A stretch of 64,000 nt of DNA from Microbacterium oryzae (GCF_030406385.1 NZ_JAUEPM010000001.1:558001-622000); one strand, 5' to 3'. Positions 25,418-36,319 are shown, counted from the stretch's first letter. Notes: generated by a model not told the origin, from the sequence alone. Translations and numbers: made by a program.

Positions 25418-27904
25418 TCAGCGACCCGCGCGGAAGGAGTACTCCCAGGTCGACGGCACATCCGCCGCAAGGGAGAACCACGCGTCGGGCACGGCCGAGA
25501 TCGCCACCTCGCGCTTCTCGCGATGGAAGCCCGGCTCGATCCGCTCGCCGTCGACGTAGTAGCTCACGCCCTCGACCTCGGGGATGCGATAGCCGTCCTG
25601 GCCGCGGCCGGGCTGCTCCACGAACGTCGGCGCGGGCGCGACCACCTCGGTCGTGTACACGGGCACGACGTGCCAGTCGATGTCCGACGCGAGCATGTAC
25701 TCGGTGTAGCTCGGCTGGTTGTAGGCGGTGTTCTGCCGCGCGACCTCCGGCCGGTACTGCGCGTCGTGCATGAGGGTCGTCAGCTTGCGGTCGGTCACCT
25801 CGCTCGAGAGGTGGATCTGGATCTCGCTGCTGTCGGCCGAGCGCACGAGGAGCTCCTCGCGCCAGTCGCCGAACACGTCGGCGACGAGCGACGGGTTGCC
25901 CTTGGTGCCGTTGTTCGAGCGGGTGCCCTCGGCTTCGAGGAGCACCTCTCCCGAGCCGTCGACGATGCGGACGTCCTCGTCGTTGTAGCCCTCGACGATC
26001 TGCGTCGTCATGTCGGCGGACCAGCGGATCGACTGGTTCGTGCCCAGTCCCTCCCGGTACCCATCCGATCCGGGAGGCATCGCGGCCCAGTACTCGAGGC
26101 CCGCCTGCTCGGGATCGACGTCGCCGATCATGCCGCGTCCGGTGTCCTTGCCGGAGTACTCCCCGTCCAGCACCTCGCCGGTCGCGGCGTCGCGCAGCGC
26201 CCAGCCGTACGGCGCCGATGTGGCGCCCTCGTGCACGGAGAAGATCTCGAGCCCCTCGCGGTCGGGCAGGATGTCGGTGACGTGCATGGCGTCGCCGTGC
26301 CCGAGTCGCGCCTGCTCCCCGGGAGCCGCGCTGCCGGCGGGCAGCTCGCCGAACGAGCTGTAGAGCAGCGATCCGTCGTCGTCGATCGTGGCAGAACCGT
26401 AGACGATCTCCTGCCGGCCGTCCCCGTCGACGTCAGCTGCCGACAGGGAGTGGAAGCCCTGCGTGGTGAGCGTCCCGAACTCCGGGTCCGTGCCGTCCAC
26501 CCCGTGCGGGCTGTCGTTGAACGGATTGCTCATCGGCGCATGGCCGCTGTCGACGTACCAGCGCTCTGCGAGGTGCTCGCCGTCCCAGTCGTAGGCCACG
26601 AGCGTGCTGCGCGTGTAGTAGCCGCGCGCGAACACCGCCGAAGGGCGTTCGCCATCGAGGTAGGCGACGCCGGCGAGGAAGCGGTCGACGCGGTTGCCCG
26701 GCTCGATGCGCGACATCGCGTAGTCGCCCCACAGCAGGCCGTCGTCACCGCGTCCGGGCTTGTAGTCGACCGTCTCGAGCTCGCGGCCGGTCTCGCCGTC
26801 GAAGACCGTGAGGTACTCCGGGCCCTCGAGGACGAAGCCCTCGAAGTCCTGCAGCTGGTTGCGGCTCGAGCGCGAGGGCGCGTAGACGTCGATGAAGTAG
26901 TCGGCGAGCGCCGCTGCGTCGGCCTCCGACAGGGGGTAGTCGTATCGCGGCTCGGTGCCGAAGGCCTCCTCGAGCGTCGCCGGCCACTGCCCCGAGACGA
27001 CCTCCTCCCGGTCGCTCCAGCCGCGGAACATGTCCACCAGGTGCGCGCGGTAGTCGTCCGCCGACATGCGGTAGTCGTCGTGATCGGTGACCCCGGCGGC
27101 CGCATCGTCAGGTGCGATCGTCACGAACGAGGTCTCGCCGTCGGCGGTGACGCTCGTTCCCGGCGCCGTCTTCATCATGATCTCCGAGCGGCCGTCGCCG
27201 TCGAAGTCGTAGACCATGAACTGCGTGTAGTGCGCACCCGACCGGATGTTGACGCCGAGGTCGATGCGATGCAGCAGCGTGCCGTCGGCCTCGTACGTGT
27301 CGATGTAGGTGTTGCCGGTGTAGCCGACCTGCGAGACGTCCTTCGCGTTCGACGGGTACCACTTGACGACGTACTCGTAGTCGCCGTCGCCGTCCATGTC
27401 GCCCACCGACATGTCGTTCGCGGAGTACGTGTACGCCTCCCCCGCCGGCGTGACGCCGTCTGCCGGCTTCTGCAGCGGCAGCGACGCATGGGCGCCGTTC
27501 CACGGCGAGACCGCCGCGCTCGCGTCGAGCTCGACGCCGTTCACCACGGGCGCCACGCGGTAGGAGGCGTCCGCCGTGCCGTCCTCATCGAGGAAGTTCG
27601 TGCTGTCCGAGACCGTGGCGATGCGCTCGCCGTCGCGGTACACCGCGAAGTCGGGGCCCAGCATGCCCTCCTCGCCGGCGCCGGTCGTCTCCTCGGCGAG
27701 GAGGCGCCAGCTGAGGAAGACGCCGCGGTCGGTCGTCGCGGCGACCAGACCGCGGTCGAGCCGCTCGAGCTGCGGATGGCCGGAGCCGGCATCCGCGGAC
27801 GGCTGCGCCGCGTGCGCGGCGACTCCCGGCAGGCCCACGACGAGCACGGCGGCGAGCGCCCCGCTCGCCGCGCGGACGACGGCTCTCTTCTTCGAACGGT
27901 TCAC
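25418..27904 (-). CDS. Secreted rhamnogalacturonan lyase, polysaccharide lyase family 11 (YesW-like)
   Basis: An 828-residue exported enzyme. A signal peptide covers about residues 1-33 (NRSKKR, a hydrophobic core, then AAHAA). The mature protein opens with LERLDRGLVAATTDRGVFLSWRLL, typical of PL11. Repeated calcium-binding loops DGDGDYE, DFDGDGRSE and DVDGDGRQE follow, as in the eight-bladed propeller of YesW. It cleaves the rhamnose-galacturonate backbone of rhamnogalacturonan I by beta-elimination outside the cell. It starts at GTG after GAGGAG. Rhamnose released from its products could feed rhaB and rhaD. The LacI-type site upstream suggests induction by pectin sugars. Confidence 0.93.
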   Translation of the reverse strand: MNRSKKRAVVRAASGALAAVLVVGLPGVAAHAAQPSADAGSGHPQLERLDRGLVAATTDRGVFLSWRLLAEETTGAGEEGMLGPDFAVYRDGERIATVSDSTNFLDEDGTADASYRVAPVVNGVELDASAAVSPWNGAHASLPLQKPADGVTPAGEAYTYSANDMSVGDMDGDGDYEYVVKWYPSNAKDVSQVGYTGNTYIDTYEADGTLLHRIDLGVNIRSGAHYTQFMVYDFDGDGRSEIMMKTAPGTSVTADGETSFVTIAPDDAAAGVTDHDDYRMSADDYRAHLVDMFRGWSDREEVVSGQWPATLEEAFGTEPRYDYPLSEADAAALADYFIDVYAPSRSSRNQLQDFEGFVLEGPEYLTVFDGETGRELETVDYKPGRGDDGLLWGDYAMSRIEPGNRVDRFLAGVAYLDGERPSAVFARGYYTRSTLVAYDWDGEHLAERWYVDSGHAPMSNPFNDSPHGVDGTDPEFGTLTTQGFHSLSAADVDGDGRQEIVYGSATIDDDGSLLYSSFGELPAGSAAPGEQARLGHGDAMHVTDILPDREGLEIFSVHEGATSAPYGWALRDAATGEVLDGEYSGKDTGRGMIGDVDPEQAGLEYWAAMPPGSDGYREGLGTNQSIRWSADMTTQIVEGYNDEDVRIVDGSGEVLLEAEGTRSNNGTKGNPSLVADVFGDWREELLVRSADSSEIQIHLSSEVTDRKLTTLMHDAQYRPEVARQNTAYNQPSYTEYMLASDIDWHVVPVYTTEVVAPAPTFVEQPGRGQDGYRIPEVEGVSYYVDGERIEPGFHREKREVAISAVPDAWFSLAADVPSTWEYSFRAGR

Positions 27905-27941
27905 GCGGGCTCCTCATCGTCGTCGATGGCGCTCGCCCTCA

Positions 27942-27953
27942 GCAAGCGCTTTC
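27942..27953 (-). promoter_or_regulatory. LacI-type operator upstream of the PL11 lyase
   Basis: GCAAGCGCTTTC contains the perfect core AAGCGCTT (27944-27951) with a central CG and is palindromic at 10 of 12 positions. Read on the minus strand, GAAAGCGCTTGC resembles the operator at 11194-11209 (GAAACCGCTTTC), so one regulator may serve both. Confidence 0.6.
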
Positions 27954-28042
27954 CTTGTGCACCGCCACGGTAGCCGCATCGGCTCGTCCAGGCAACGGCA
28001 CTACCCTCGAAGAGTCCCATCCGATTCTCCCGAGGAGCGCGC

Positions 28043-29149
28043 GTGCCCGAGAGCCATGACGACGGCCGCGTGGCCGTCTACCTCGACTTCGACAACATCG
28101 TGATGTCCTGGTACGACCGCGTGCACGGGCGCAACTCGTACAGTCGCGACCGCTCGCGCATCGCCGAGAGCCCGCACGACCCGGAGATCGCCGACCGCCT
28201 CGCCCGCGCGACCGTCGACGTCGGCGCCATCATCGACTACGCCGCGTCGTACGGCACCCTCGTGCTCACGCGCGCCTACGCCGACTGGTCCGCGCCCGTC
28301 AACGCGATCTACCGGCAGCAGCTGGTGGCGCGCGCGGTCGATCTCGTGCAGCTCTTCCCCGCGGCCGCCTACGCGAAGAACGGCGCGGACATCCGCCTGG
28401 CCGTCGACGCCGTCGAGGACATGTTCCGCCTCCCCGACCTCACCCACGTCGTCATCGTCGCCGGCGACTCCGACTACGTTCCGCTGGCGCAGCGCTGCCG
28501 TCGCCTCGGCCGGTACTTCGTCGGCGTGGGGGTCGCGGGCTCGACCGCGAAGTCGCTCGCCGCGGCCTGCGACGAGTTCGAGCCGTACGACTCCCTCCCC
28601 GGCGTGCAGCTGCCCGCGCGGCCCGCTCAGAAGGCGAAGTCCGACGAGAAGGCCGCGCCCGAGAAGGCGGATGGCCAGAAGGACACCGCGAAGCCGGCCG
28701 ATGCCGGCGGCACGGCCGCGACGAAGGACGAGGGCAAGGACGTCCCGGAGGACGCCGCGGCGACGAAGGACGAGACCGAGCCGAAGGCGAAGCCGCGGAC
28801 GCGCCGCGGGTCGAAGCCCAAGCTCATCGAGGAGCCGAAGGCGCCCGAGGTGCAGAAGGCGCCCGAGGAGCCGGAGACGTTCCTCGCGTTCGACGAGACG
28901 CCGCCCGAGGACCTGCACGCAGCGGCGTCCCGTCTCCTCGAGCGCGCGCTGCGGGTCGGCCAGGGCAAGGGCGACGACGCAGGATGGCTGCACAGCTCCG
29001 CCGTCAAGCAGCACATCCGGCGCATGGACCCGTCCTTCAGCGAGAAGGCGCTCGGCTACCGCTCGTTCTCGGACTTCCTGAAGTCCCGCGACCACCTCGC
29101 GGAGCTCGAGGAGACGGGGCACGAGCGCCTCGTGCGCCTGAAGGCGTGA
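28043..29149 (+). CDS. NYN-domain RNase-like protein with C-terminal OST-HTH/LOTUS domain
   Basis: A GTG start with GAGGAG upstream gives 368 residues. Residues about 8-185 form an NYN (PIN-like) domain with the acidic residues of a metal-dependent nuclease: YLDFDNIVMSWYD, NGADIRLAVDAVEDM and VAGDSDYVPLAQR. Residues about 190-285 are a charged Lys/Glu/Ala-rich linker. The end (about 290-368) is an OST-HTH/LOTUS fold, an RNA-binding module. NYN-LOTUS proteins are thought to act on RNA, but the target is unknown. Its stop overlaps the next start (GTGA). Confidence 0.85.
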   Translation: MPESHDDGRVAVYLDFDNIVMSWYDRVHGRNSYSRDRSRIAESPHDPEIADRLARATVDVGAIIDYAASYGTLVLTRAYADWSAPVNAIYRQQLVARAVDLVQLFPAAAYAKNGADIRLAVDAVEDMFRLPDLTHVVIVAGDSDYVPLAQRCRRLGRYFVGVGVAGSTAKSLAAACDEFEPYDSLPGVQLPARPAQKAKSDEKAAPEKADGQKDTAKPADAGGTAATKDEGKDVPEDAAATKDETEPKAKPRTRRGSKPKLIEEPKAPEVQKAPEEPETFLAFDETPPEDLHAAASRLLERALRVGQGKGDDAGWLHSSAVKQHIRRMDPSFSEKALGYRSFSDFLKSRDHLAELEETGHERLVRLKA

Positions 29150-29898
29150 TCGCCGAGCTCTCGCCGCTCGTCTGGACGGCCCTCGCGCTCGGCGCCGTCG
29201 TCGTCGGGCTCTCGAAGACGGCGGTCCCCGGCGGCGGGACCCTCGCGGTCGCGCTCTTCGCCGCGGTGCTGCCGGCCAAGGACTCGACGGGTGCCCTGCT
29301 CGTCCTCCTCATCCTCGGCGACATGTTCGCGCTGCTCGCCTACCGGCGCCACGCCGACTGGCGCGTGATCGCGCGGATGGCTCCTGCCGTGGTGCTCGGG
29401 CTCGTCGCGGGCTGGGGCTTCCTCGCTGTCGCCGACGACGGGTGGGTGCGCCGGACCATCGCGGTCCTGCTGCTCGCGGTCGTCGCCGTCACACTGTGGC
29501 GCCGCGCGGTGCAGAACCGGTCGCAGGCGGAGTCGACCTTCGGGTCGGGGACCGTCGCGGCGTGGACATACGGCGGGCTCGGCGGCTTCGCCACCATGGT
29601 CGCCAACGCGGCCGGGCCGGTCATGTCGATGTACTTCCTCGCGGTGAAGTTTCCCGTGAAGGCGTTCCTCGGCACCTCGGCGTGGTTCTTCGCGATCATC
29701 AACATCGCCAAGCTGCCGTTCTCGATCGGCCTCGGCATCATCACGCCCTCGTCGCTGCTGATGGACCTGCTCCTCGCCCCCGGCGTGGTCCTCGGCGCCT
29801 TCGCGGGCCGTTGTCTCGTCGCCCGGATGAATCAGCGCGTGTTCGACCGCGTCGTCATCGTGCTGACGGTGATCGGGGCGCTCTACCTGCTCGTCTGA
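29146..29898 (+). CDS. TauE/SafE-family membrane transporter
   Basis: A 250-residue polytopic protein with about eight hydrophobic segments. It carries the family start ALGAVVVGLSKTAVPGGGTL and the repeat partner GGLGGFATMVANAAGPVMS. The family exports sulfite or organosulfonates, or moves other small anions; the substrate is unknown. The GTG overlaps the NYN gene stop, so it is co-translated with a protein of no evident relation. A strong hairpin follows. Confidence 0.85.
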   Translation: MIAELSPLVWTALALGAVVVGLSKTAVPGGGTLAVALFAAVLPAKDSTGALLVLLILGDMFALLAYRRHADWRVIARMAPAVVLGLVAGWGFLAVADDGWVRRTIAVLLLAVVAVTLWRRAVQNRSQAESTFGSGTVAAWTYGGLGGFATMVANAAGPVMSMYFLAVKFPVKAFLGTSAWFFAIINIAKLPFSIGLGIITPSSLLMDLLLAPGVVLGAFAGRCLVARMNQRVFDRVVIVLTVIGALYLLV

Positions 29899-29899
29899 C

Positions 29900-29938
29900 A
29901 CGACGAGGGGCGGGCTGCACGGCCCCGCCCCTCGTCGT
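29900..29938. terminator. Bidirectional terminator
   Basis: A 15-bp perfect stem (arm ACGACGAGGGGCGGG, 29900-29914 with 29924-29938) and 9-base loop lie between the convergent transporter and Clp genes. Confidence 0.85.
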
Positions 29939-29950
29939 CGTGACACTGCC

Positions 29951-32473
<2,523 letters not shown>

Positions 32474-32511
32474 GTCCCGGCATCTCCTTGAAGTTGCGTG
32501 ACTGTGTATCA

Positions 32512-32541
32512 AGTCTGGAAGTTGAGCCAGGCTCTGTCAAG
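32512..32541 (-). promoter_or_regulatory. Heat-shock promoter with HAIR-like (HspR) site
   Basis: On the minus strand a consensus -35 TTGACA (plus 32535-32540) is followed by 17 bases and CAGACT (32512-32517). The -35 lies inside CTTGACA-N7-GCTCAAC (32521-32541), which matches the HAIR consensus CTTGAGT-N7-ACTCAAG at 10 of 14 arm positions with the right spacing. A second CTTGA...TCAAG pair (32487-32513) lies in the leader. Confidence 0.6.
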
Positions 32542-32595
32542 TTGAACGCGCAGCCGGCGCGCGTATTCCCACGCGCGCCGACGATCACGCCCACC

Positions 32596-32624
32596 TTGCT
32601 CTATCGAACGAGTATCGATAGATT
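32596..32624 (+). promoter_or_regulatory. Promoter and palindromic operator of the DUF2975/HTH module
   Basis: TTGCTC (32596-32601), 17 bases, then TAGATT (32619-32624) form a promoter. CTATCGA (32601-32607) and TCGATAG (32615-32621) are exact complements seven bases apart and fill the spacer, a typical place for repression. The HTH protein two genes on is the natural candidate to bind it. Confidence 0.7.
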
Positions 32625-32653
32625 TCTCCCGTCACTCAACGAAAGGGGACGCC

Positions 32654-33139
32654 GTGAGCAGAGCCACCATCCTGATCCTGCGCATCGTGATCGCGCTGGC
32701 CCTCGCCGGTTCGCTCGTCGTGCAGACCGTCATCATGCCGCTGGTGTGGGCCGACCTCGAGGGTGAGGCGCTGTGGGGCAGGATCGCGCTCGTCGTGATC
32801 GCCGTGCTCTGGATCGGCACGCTGCAGGTCTCGGCGATCTGCATCTGGCAGCTGCTGACCCGCGTGCGGCGCGGATCGATCTTCTCCGGATCCTCGTTCC
32901 GCTACGTCAACGTGATCATCGGCGCGGTGACGGCATCGGCGGCGCTCGTCTTCGCCCTCGCCGTCGTCCTCGCGCCGGGCGAGACGGCGCCCGGCATCGT
33001 CGGCCTCATCTGCGGCGCGGCCCTCGTGCTCGGCGGCGTCGCGCTCATCGTCGTGGTCATGCGCGCGCTGCTGAAGCAGGCCATCGACCGCGAGAACGAG
33101 GCGCGAACGCTCCGCGACGAGCTCGGCGAGGTGATCTGA
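32654..33139 (+). CDS. DUF2975-family membrane protein
   Basis: A GTG start after GAAAGGGGA gives 161 residues with four predicted membrane spans (about 7-28, 42-64, 88-108, 114-136) and a charged C-terminal tail. Length and layout fit DUF2975. Such proteins are nearly always encoded next to a YozG-like HTH protein, as here: the next gene begins directly after the stop. The role is unknown; the pair may work as a membrane sensor and its regulator. Confidence 0.8.
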   Translation: MSRATILILRIVIALALAGSLVVQTVIMPLVWADLEGEALWGRIALVVIAVLWIGTLQVSAICIWQLLTRVRRGSIFSGSSFRYVNVIIGAVTASAALVFALAVVLAPGETAPGIVGLICGAALVLGGVALIVVVMRALLKQAIDRENEARTLRDELGEVI

Positions 33140-33349
33140 GTGCCGATCATCGTCGATATCGACGTGATGCTCGCGCGGCGCAAGATGTCTGTCGGCACGC
33201 TCGCGGAGCGCATCGGGATCACACCCACCAATCTCGCGGTGCTGAAGAACGGGCGAGCGAAGGCCGTGCGGTTCACGACCCTCGACGCCCTGTGTGAGGC
33301 CCTGGAATGCCAGCCGGGCGACCTGCTGCGCTGGGAGGCGGAGGCATGA
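33140..33349 (+). CDS. Small XRE/Cro-type HTH regulator (YozG-like)
   Basis: A 69-residue single-domain regulator starting at GTG immediately after the DUF2975 stop. The helix-turn-helix is MSVGTLAERIGITPTNLAVL followed by KNGRAKAVRFTTLDALCEAL, and the end ECQPGDLLRWE is typical of the family. It probably binds the CTATCGA/TCGATAG operator. Its stop overlaps the next start (ATGA). Confidence 0.88.
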   Translation: MPIIVDIDVMLARRKMSVGTLAERIGITPTNLAVLKNGRAKAVRFTTLDALCEALECQPGDLLRWEAEA

Positions 33350-34668
33350 GCGACCTCGACGCGCTCGTCGGGCGCTGGCGATCACAACGCGCGGGCGCCC
33401 GTGGAGCAGACGCAGACGCCGCGGAGGCCGCGCGCGAGGAGCGCCTCCGCGCGGAGACGGCGGACCTCCGGCAGCGTGGCCTCGCCGTCGACGAGGCGTT
33501 CCTCGTCGCCCTGCGCCGCGTGGGAGACCTCGACGCGCTGCAGGCCGAGATCGCACGCGAGCGCCCGTCGCGGAGGGCCGCCGGCGCACGGCTCGGCTTC
33601 GTCCTCACCCTCGCCGCGCTGGCGGGACTCGCGACCAGGGGCGCCGTGTGGCTCCTCGAGCCCGGCGGGCCGCTCGTGCCCACCTCCGACGACGGCGCAC
33701 TGCTCCTGCGCACGCTCCCCCTCGTCGTCGCGCCGTTCCTCCTCGCCTACCTCCTGTGGACGCGCCGCCCCGGCCGCGGCGCCGGCGCCGTCATCGCGGC
33801 GGGGTACCTGCTCGTCGCGCTCTGCGCTTCGATCTTCCCGTTCGCGCCCTTCGGCGACACCGCGGTGCTCACGGCCATCCACGCGCCCGTCGCCCTCTGG
33901 GCGCTCGTCGGCGTCGCCTACGTCGCCGTCGGCGGGCGCCCGAGCCGCCGGATCGAGTTCGCGCGCTTCTCCGGCGAGGTGGCCGTCCTCCTCGCGCTCA
34001 TCGGGCTCGGCGGCGGGGCGCTCCTCGCCCTCATGATCGGCTCATTCGCCGTCGTCGGCGTCGAGCTCTCGGATGGCGTCCTCGGCTGGATCCTCGCCCT
34101 GGGCGCTCCCGGAGCGCTGCTCATCGCAACGTGGCTCGTCGACCGGCGCCAGAGCGTCGCGGAGAACATCGCGCCCGTCCTCGCCCGCGTCTTCACGCCG
34201 CTGACGGGGCTCATGCTGCTCGCCCTCCTCGTCGTCGTCGTGACGGCGGGCGATCTCGCCCGCGCCGACCGCGAGCTCCTCATCGTCATGGACCTCGTGC
34301 TGGTGCTCGTGCTGGCCCTGTCGCTCTACGCCGTCTCCGCGCGCGACCCGCGCACGCGGGTCGGGCTCCTCGATGCCGCGCAGCTCGTCATGCTGATCGC
34401 AGCCGTCGCCGTGGACGTCGTGGTGCTCGCGGCCATGCTCACCCGGATCGCGGAGTTCGGCTTCAGCGCGAACAAGACCGCCGCACTCGGGCTCAATCTC
34501 CTCCTGCTCGTGCACCTCGCAGGGCAGGCCGCGCTGACCGCGCGGCTGCTCCTCGGCCGCACCGGGCCCGGCGCCCTCGAGCGCTGGCCGTCGCGCTGGC
34601 TGCCGGCGTACGGGGTGTGGGCTGTGGTCGTCGTCGCCGTCTTCCCGCCGCTGTTTGGTTTCATGTAG
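33346..34668 (+). CDS. Polytopic membrane protein with N-terminal permease-prefix-like region
   Basis: A 440-residue protein. The first 80 residues are soluble and charged, with LRQRGLAVDEAFLVALRRVGD resembling the permease prefix domain found in PadR-linked membrane proteins. About ten membrane spans follow. There are no recognisable transport or catalytic motifs. It is coupled by ATGA to the HTH gene and so belongs to the same operon and regulation. Function is unknown. Confidence 0.7.
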   Translation: MSDLDALVGRWRSQRAGARGADADAAEAAREERLRAETADLRQRGLAVDEAFLVALRRVGDLDALQAEIARERPSRRAAGARLGFVLTLAALAGLATRGAVWLLEPGGPLVPTSDDGALLLRTLPLVVAPFLLAYLLWTRRPGRGAGAVIAAGYLLVALCASIFPFAPFGDTAVLTAIHAPVALWALVGVAYVAVGGRPSRRIEFARFSGEVAVLLALIGLGGGALLALMIGSFAVVGVELSDGVLGWILALGAPGALLIATWLVDRRQSVAENIAPVLARVFTPLTGLMLLALLVVVVTAGDLARADRELLIVMDLVLVLVLALSLYAVSARDPRTRVGLLDAAQLVMLIAAVAVDVVVLAAMLTRIAEFGFSANKTAALGLNLLLLVHLAGQAALTARLLLGRTGPGALERWPSRWLPAYGVWAVVVVAVFPPLFGFM

Positions 34669-34670
34669 GG

Positions 34671-35420
34671 ATGAGGGAGTTCTGGGCGGGCGTGCGCACT
34701 CTCGGGCGCGGTTTCGGATGGTGGCGGCGGCGTCCGCGCGTCATGGCCGCAGCCCTTCTGCCGGCCGCTCTCGTCGGCGCGGCGCTCACGGCGGGGCTCA
34801 TCGTCCTCGGCGCGTTCCTCCCCGAGATCGTGGCGTCGGTCACCCCGTGGGCCGACGGGTGGGCGTCCGGCTGGGCCGCGGCCATCCGCCTGCTCGTCGG
34901 GGCGGCGCTGCTGGCCGGGGCCGTCGTCCTCGCGGTGGCCACCTTCACGGCGCTCTCCCTCTTCGTCGGCGAGCCGTTCTACGACCGGGTGTGGCGGTCG
35001 GTGGAGAGCGCGCAAGCGGAGGCGGTGCCCGACGCGGGGTACGGGATGTGGCGCGCCGCGGGCGACGCGATCTCGCTCGTGCTGCGCGGCCTCGGCATCG
35101 CCATGCTGACGCTCGCTGTCGGGTTCGTGCCCGTCGCGGGGGCGGTGCTGGCCGCCGTCCTCGGCGCGACGTTCAGCGGCTGGATGCTCGCCGACGAGCT
35201 CACCGCCCGCGCGCTGACGGCTCGCGGCCTCGGCCCGGTCGAGCGACGCGCGCTGCGCCGCGCCTCACGCGCGCGAGTGCTCGGCTTCGGCGTCGCCACG
35301 CACCTCTGCCTGCTGGTGCCGCTCGGTGCCGTGATCGCGATGCCGGCGGCCGTCGCAGGCAGCACGCTGCTCGCACACACCCTGCTGGAGAGGGCTCAGG
35401 ACTCGGGCACCCGCGGCTGA
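34671..35420 (+). CDS. EI24/CysZ-like membrane protein
   Basis: A 249-residue protein with about five hydrophobic segments. It begins FWAGVRTLGRGFGWWRRRPR and contains LFVGEPFYDRVWRSVE, features of the EI24 domain family that also includes CysZ. The role in actinobacteria is unknown; sulfate uptake is not supported by any neighbour. It lies two bases after the previous gene and overlaps the next gene's end by 25 bases in convergent orientation. Confidence 0.75.
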   Translation: MREFWAGVRTLGRGFGWWRRRPRVMAAALLPAALVGAALTAGLIVLGAFLPEIVASVTPWADGWASGWAAAIRLLVGAALLAGAVVLAVATFTALSLFVGEPFYDRVWRSVESAQAEAVPDAGYGMWRAAGDAISLVLRGLGIAMLTLAVGFVPVAGAVLAAVLGATFSGWMLADELTARALTARGLGPVERRALRRASRARVLGFGVATHLCLLVPLGAVIAMPAAVAGSTLLAHTLLERAQDSGTRG

Positions 35421-35788
35421 TCCCGGCCGGCGTCGCGCGCCGCGAGGATCACCATGACGAAGACGATCGCCGCGGGCACCGCCAGCGCGAACGCCATCCC
35501 CGGGTGCGCGTACTCCCCGGTCGCCGCGCCGATCGCGACGGCGATGATGAGCAGCTGCACGACCACGGCGCCGGAGCGGCCCCACGACTGCCCGCGCGCG
35601 ATCGCGCGCGCGAAGGCCGCCACGGCGACCGCGCCCGCGACGGTCAGCACGAGGAGGGCGATGGCGCTGGAGAGCGACGCGGCGCCGGCCCCCAGGGAGA
35701 CCACCTGCAGGGCCGCGAGGGCGAGGACGCCGACGGCCTCGACCCCGACGAGGATGGCCGCGGTGCGCGTGGCTCGGCTCACCGGCAT
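35396..35788 (-). CDS. Small four-span membrane protein
   Basis: An ATG at 35788 with AGGGAGAG upstream gives 130 residues. Four hydrophobic segments alternate with short charged loops (FARAIARGQSWGRSG and an AARDAGRDQ end). Many actinobacteria encode such a protein, but I can name no function. It converges on, and overlaps, the EI24-like gene by 25 bases. Confidence 0.7.
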   Translation of the reverse strand: MPVSRATRTAAILVGVEAVGVLALAALQVVSLGAGAASLSSAIALLVLTVAGAVAVAAFARAIARGQSWGRSGAVVVQLLIIAVAIGAATGEYAHPGMAFALAVPAAIVFVMVILAARDAGRDQPRVPES

Positions 35789-35901
35789 CCGCTCTCCCTG
35801 CTTCGAGCGCCGGGCGGCGCGCACACGCAGTCAGGGAACGGACAGAAAAAACCCTTGCCCGAAAACGACGCGTGTATGACAATTGTTAACGGTGTGTTTC
35901 C

Positions 35902-35973
35902 CACAGCGTGGTGGGACGAGTCGTCGCGACTCGTCGCACATACAGCGTAATCCACCCGTAATCCCACGCTGTG
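35902..35973 (+). promoter_or_regulatory. Nested inverted repeats upstream of whiB
   Basis: An outer pair, CACAGCGTGG (35902-35911) and CCACGCTGTG (35964-35973), encloses a second pair, GACGAGTCG (35915-35923) and CGACTCGTC (35927-35935), with a 3-base loop. They occupy the 222-base gap before whiB, whose ribosome site AAGGAG is at 35999-36004. They may be regulator sites or a folded leader; TAATCC-type hexamers nearby could be the -10. Confidence 0.55.
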
Positions 35974-36010
35974 CTTTCCCTGAGAAACCTCACCCGCAAG
36001 GAGCATTCCT

Positions 36011-36259
36011 ATGGACTGGCGCGACAAGGCCGCCTGCCTCACCGTCGACCCCGAGCTGTTCTTCCCCGTCGGGAACACCGGCCCCGCGATCGACCAGATC
36101 GAGAAGGCGAAGTCCGTCTGTGCTCGCTGCACGGTCACGGAGGTCTGCCTCCAGTACGCACTCGAGTCCGGACAGGACTCGGGCGTGTGGGGCGGCCTGA
36201 GCGAGGACGAGCGCCGGGCGCTCAAGCGCCGCGCCGCCCGCGCCCGCCGCGCGTCCTGA
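36011..36259 (+). CDS. WhiB-family iron-sulfur transcription regulator (WhiB1-like)
   Basis: An 82-residue protein with the four cluster cysteines C9, C37, C40 and C46 (CARC and CLQYA context), the GVWGG turn at 58-62 and a basic C-terminal tail (RRALKRRAARARR). This is the layout of WhiB1, an essential [4Fe-4S] protein that binds the sigma factor and reacts with nitric oxide. The ATG has AAGGAG at a good distance. It neighbours a PdtaS-like kinase gene, as in mycobacteria (Rv3219-Rv3220c), which supports the WhiB1 assignment. Confidence 0.93.
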   Translation: MDWRDKAACLTVDPELFFPVGNTGPAIDQIEKAKSVCARCTVTEVCLQYALESGQDSGVWGGLSEDERRALKRRAARARRAS

Positions 36260-36269
36260 CGACGCCCCC

Positions 36270-36313
36270 GGATACGACGAAAGCCCCGCCTCGGCGGGGC
36301 TTTCGTCGTATCC
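36270..36313. terminator. Strong bidirectional terminator
   Basis: A near-perfect stem of about 20 bp (arms 36270-36290 and 36293-36313) with core GCCCCGCC/GGCGGGGC is followed on the plus strand by TTTCGTCG within the arm. It separates convergent whiB and the kinase gene. Confidence 0.9.
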
Positions 36314-36319
36314 GCGGGC

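Noticed and set aside
24101..27973. 1290-residue open frame across xylB and opposite the PL11 lyase
   Set aside because: Arg/Ala/Gly-rich composition, no recognisable domain, and it is antisense to a gene with clear PL11 motifs. It is a high-GC shadow frame.
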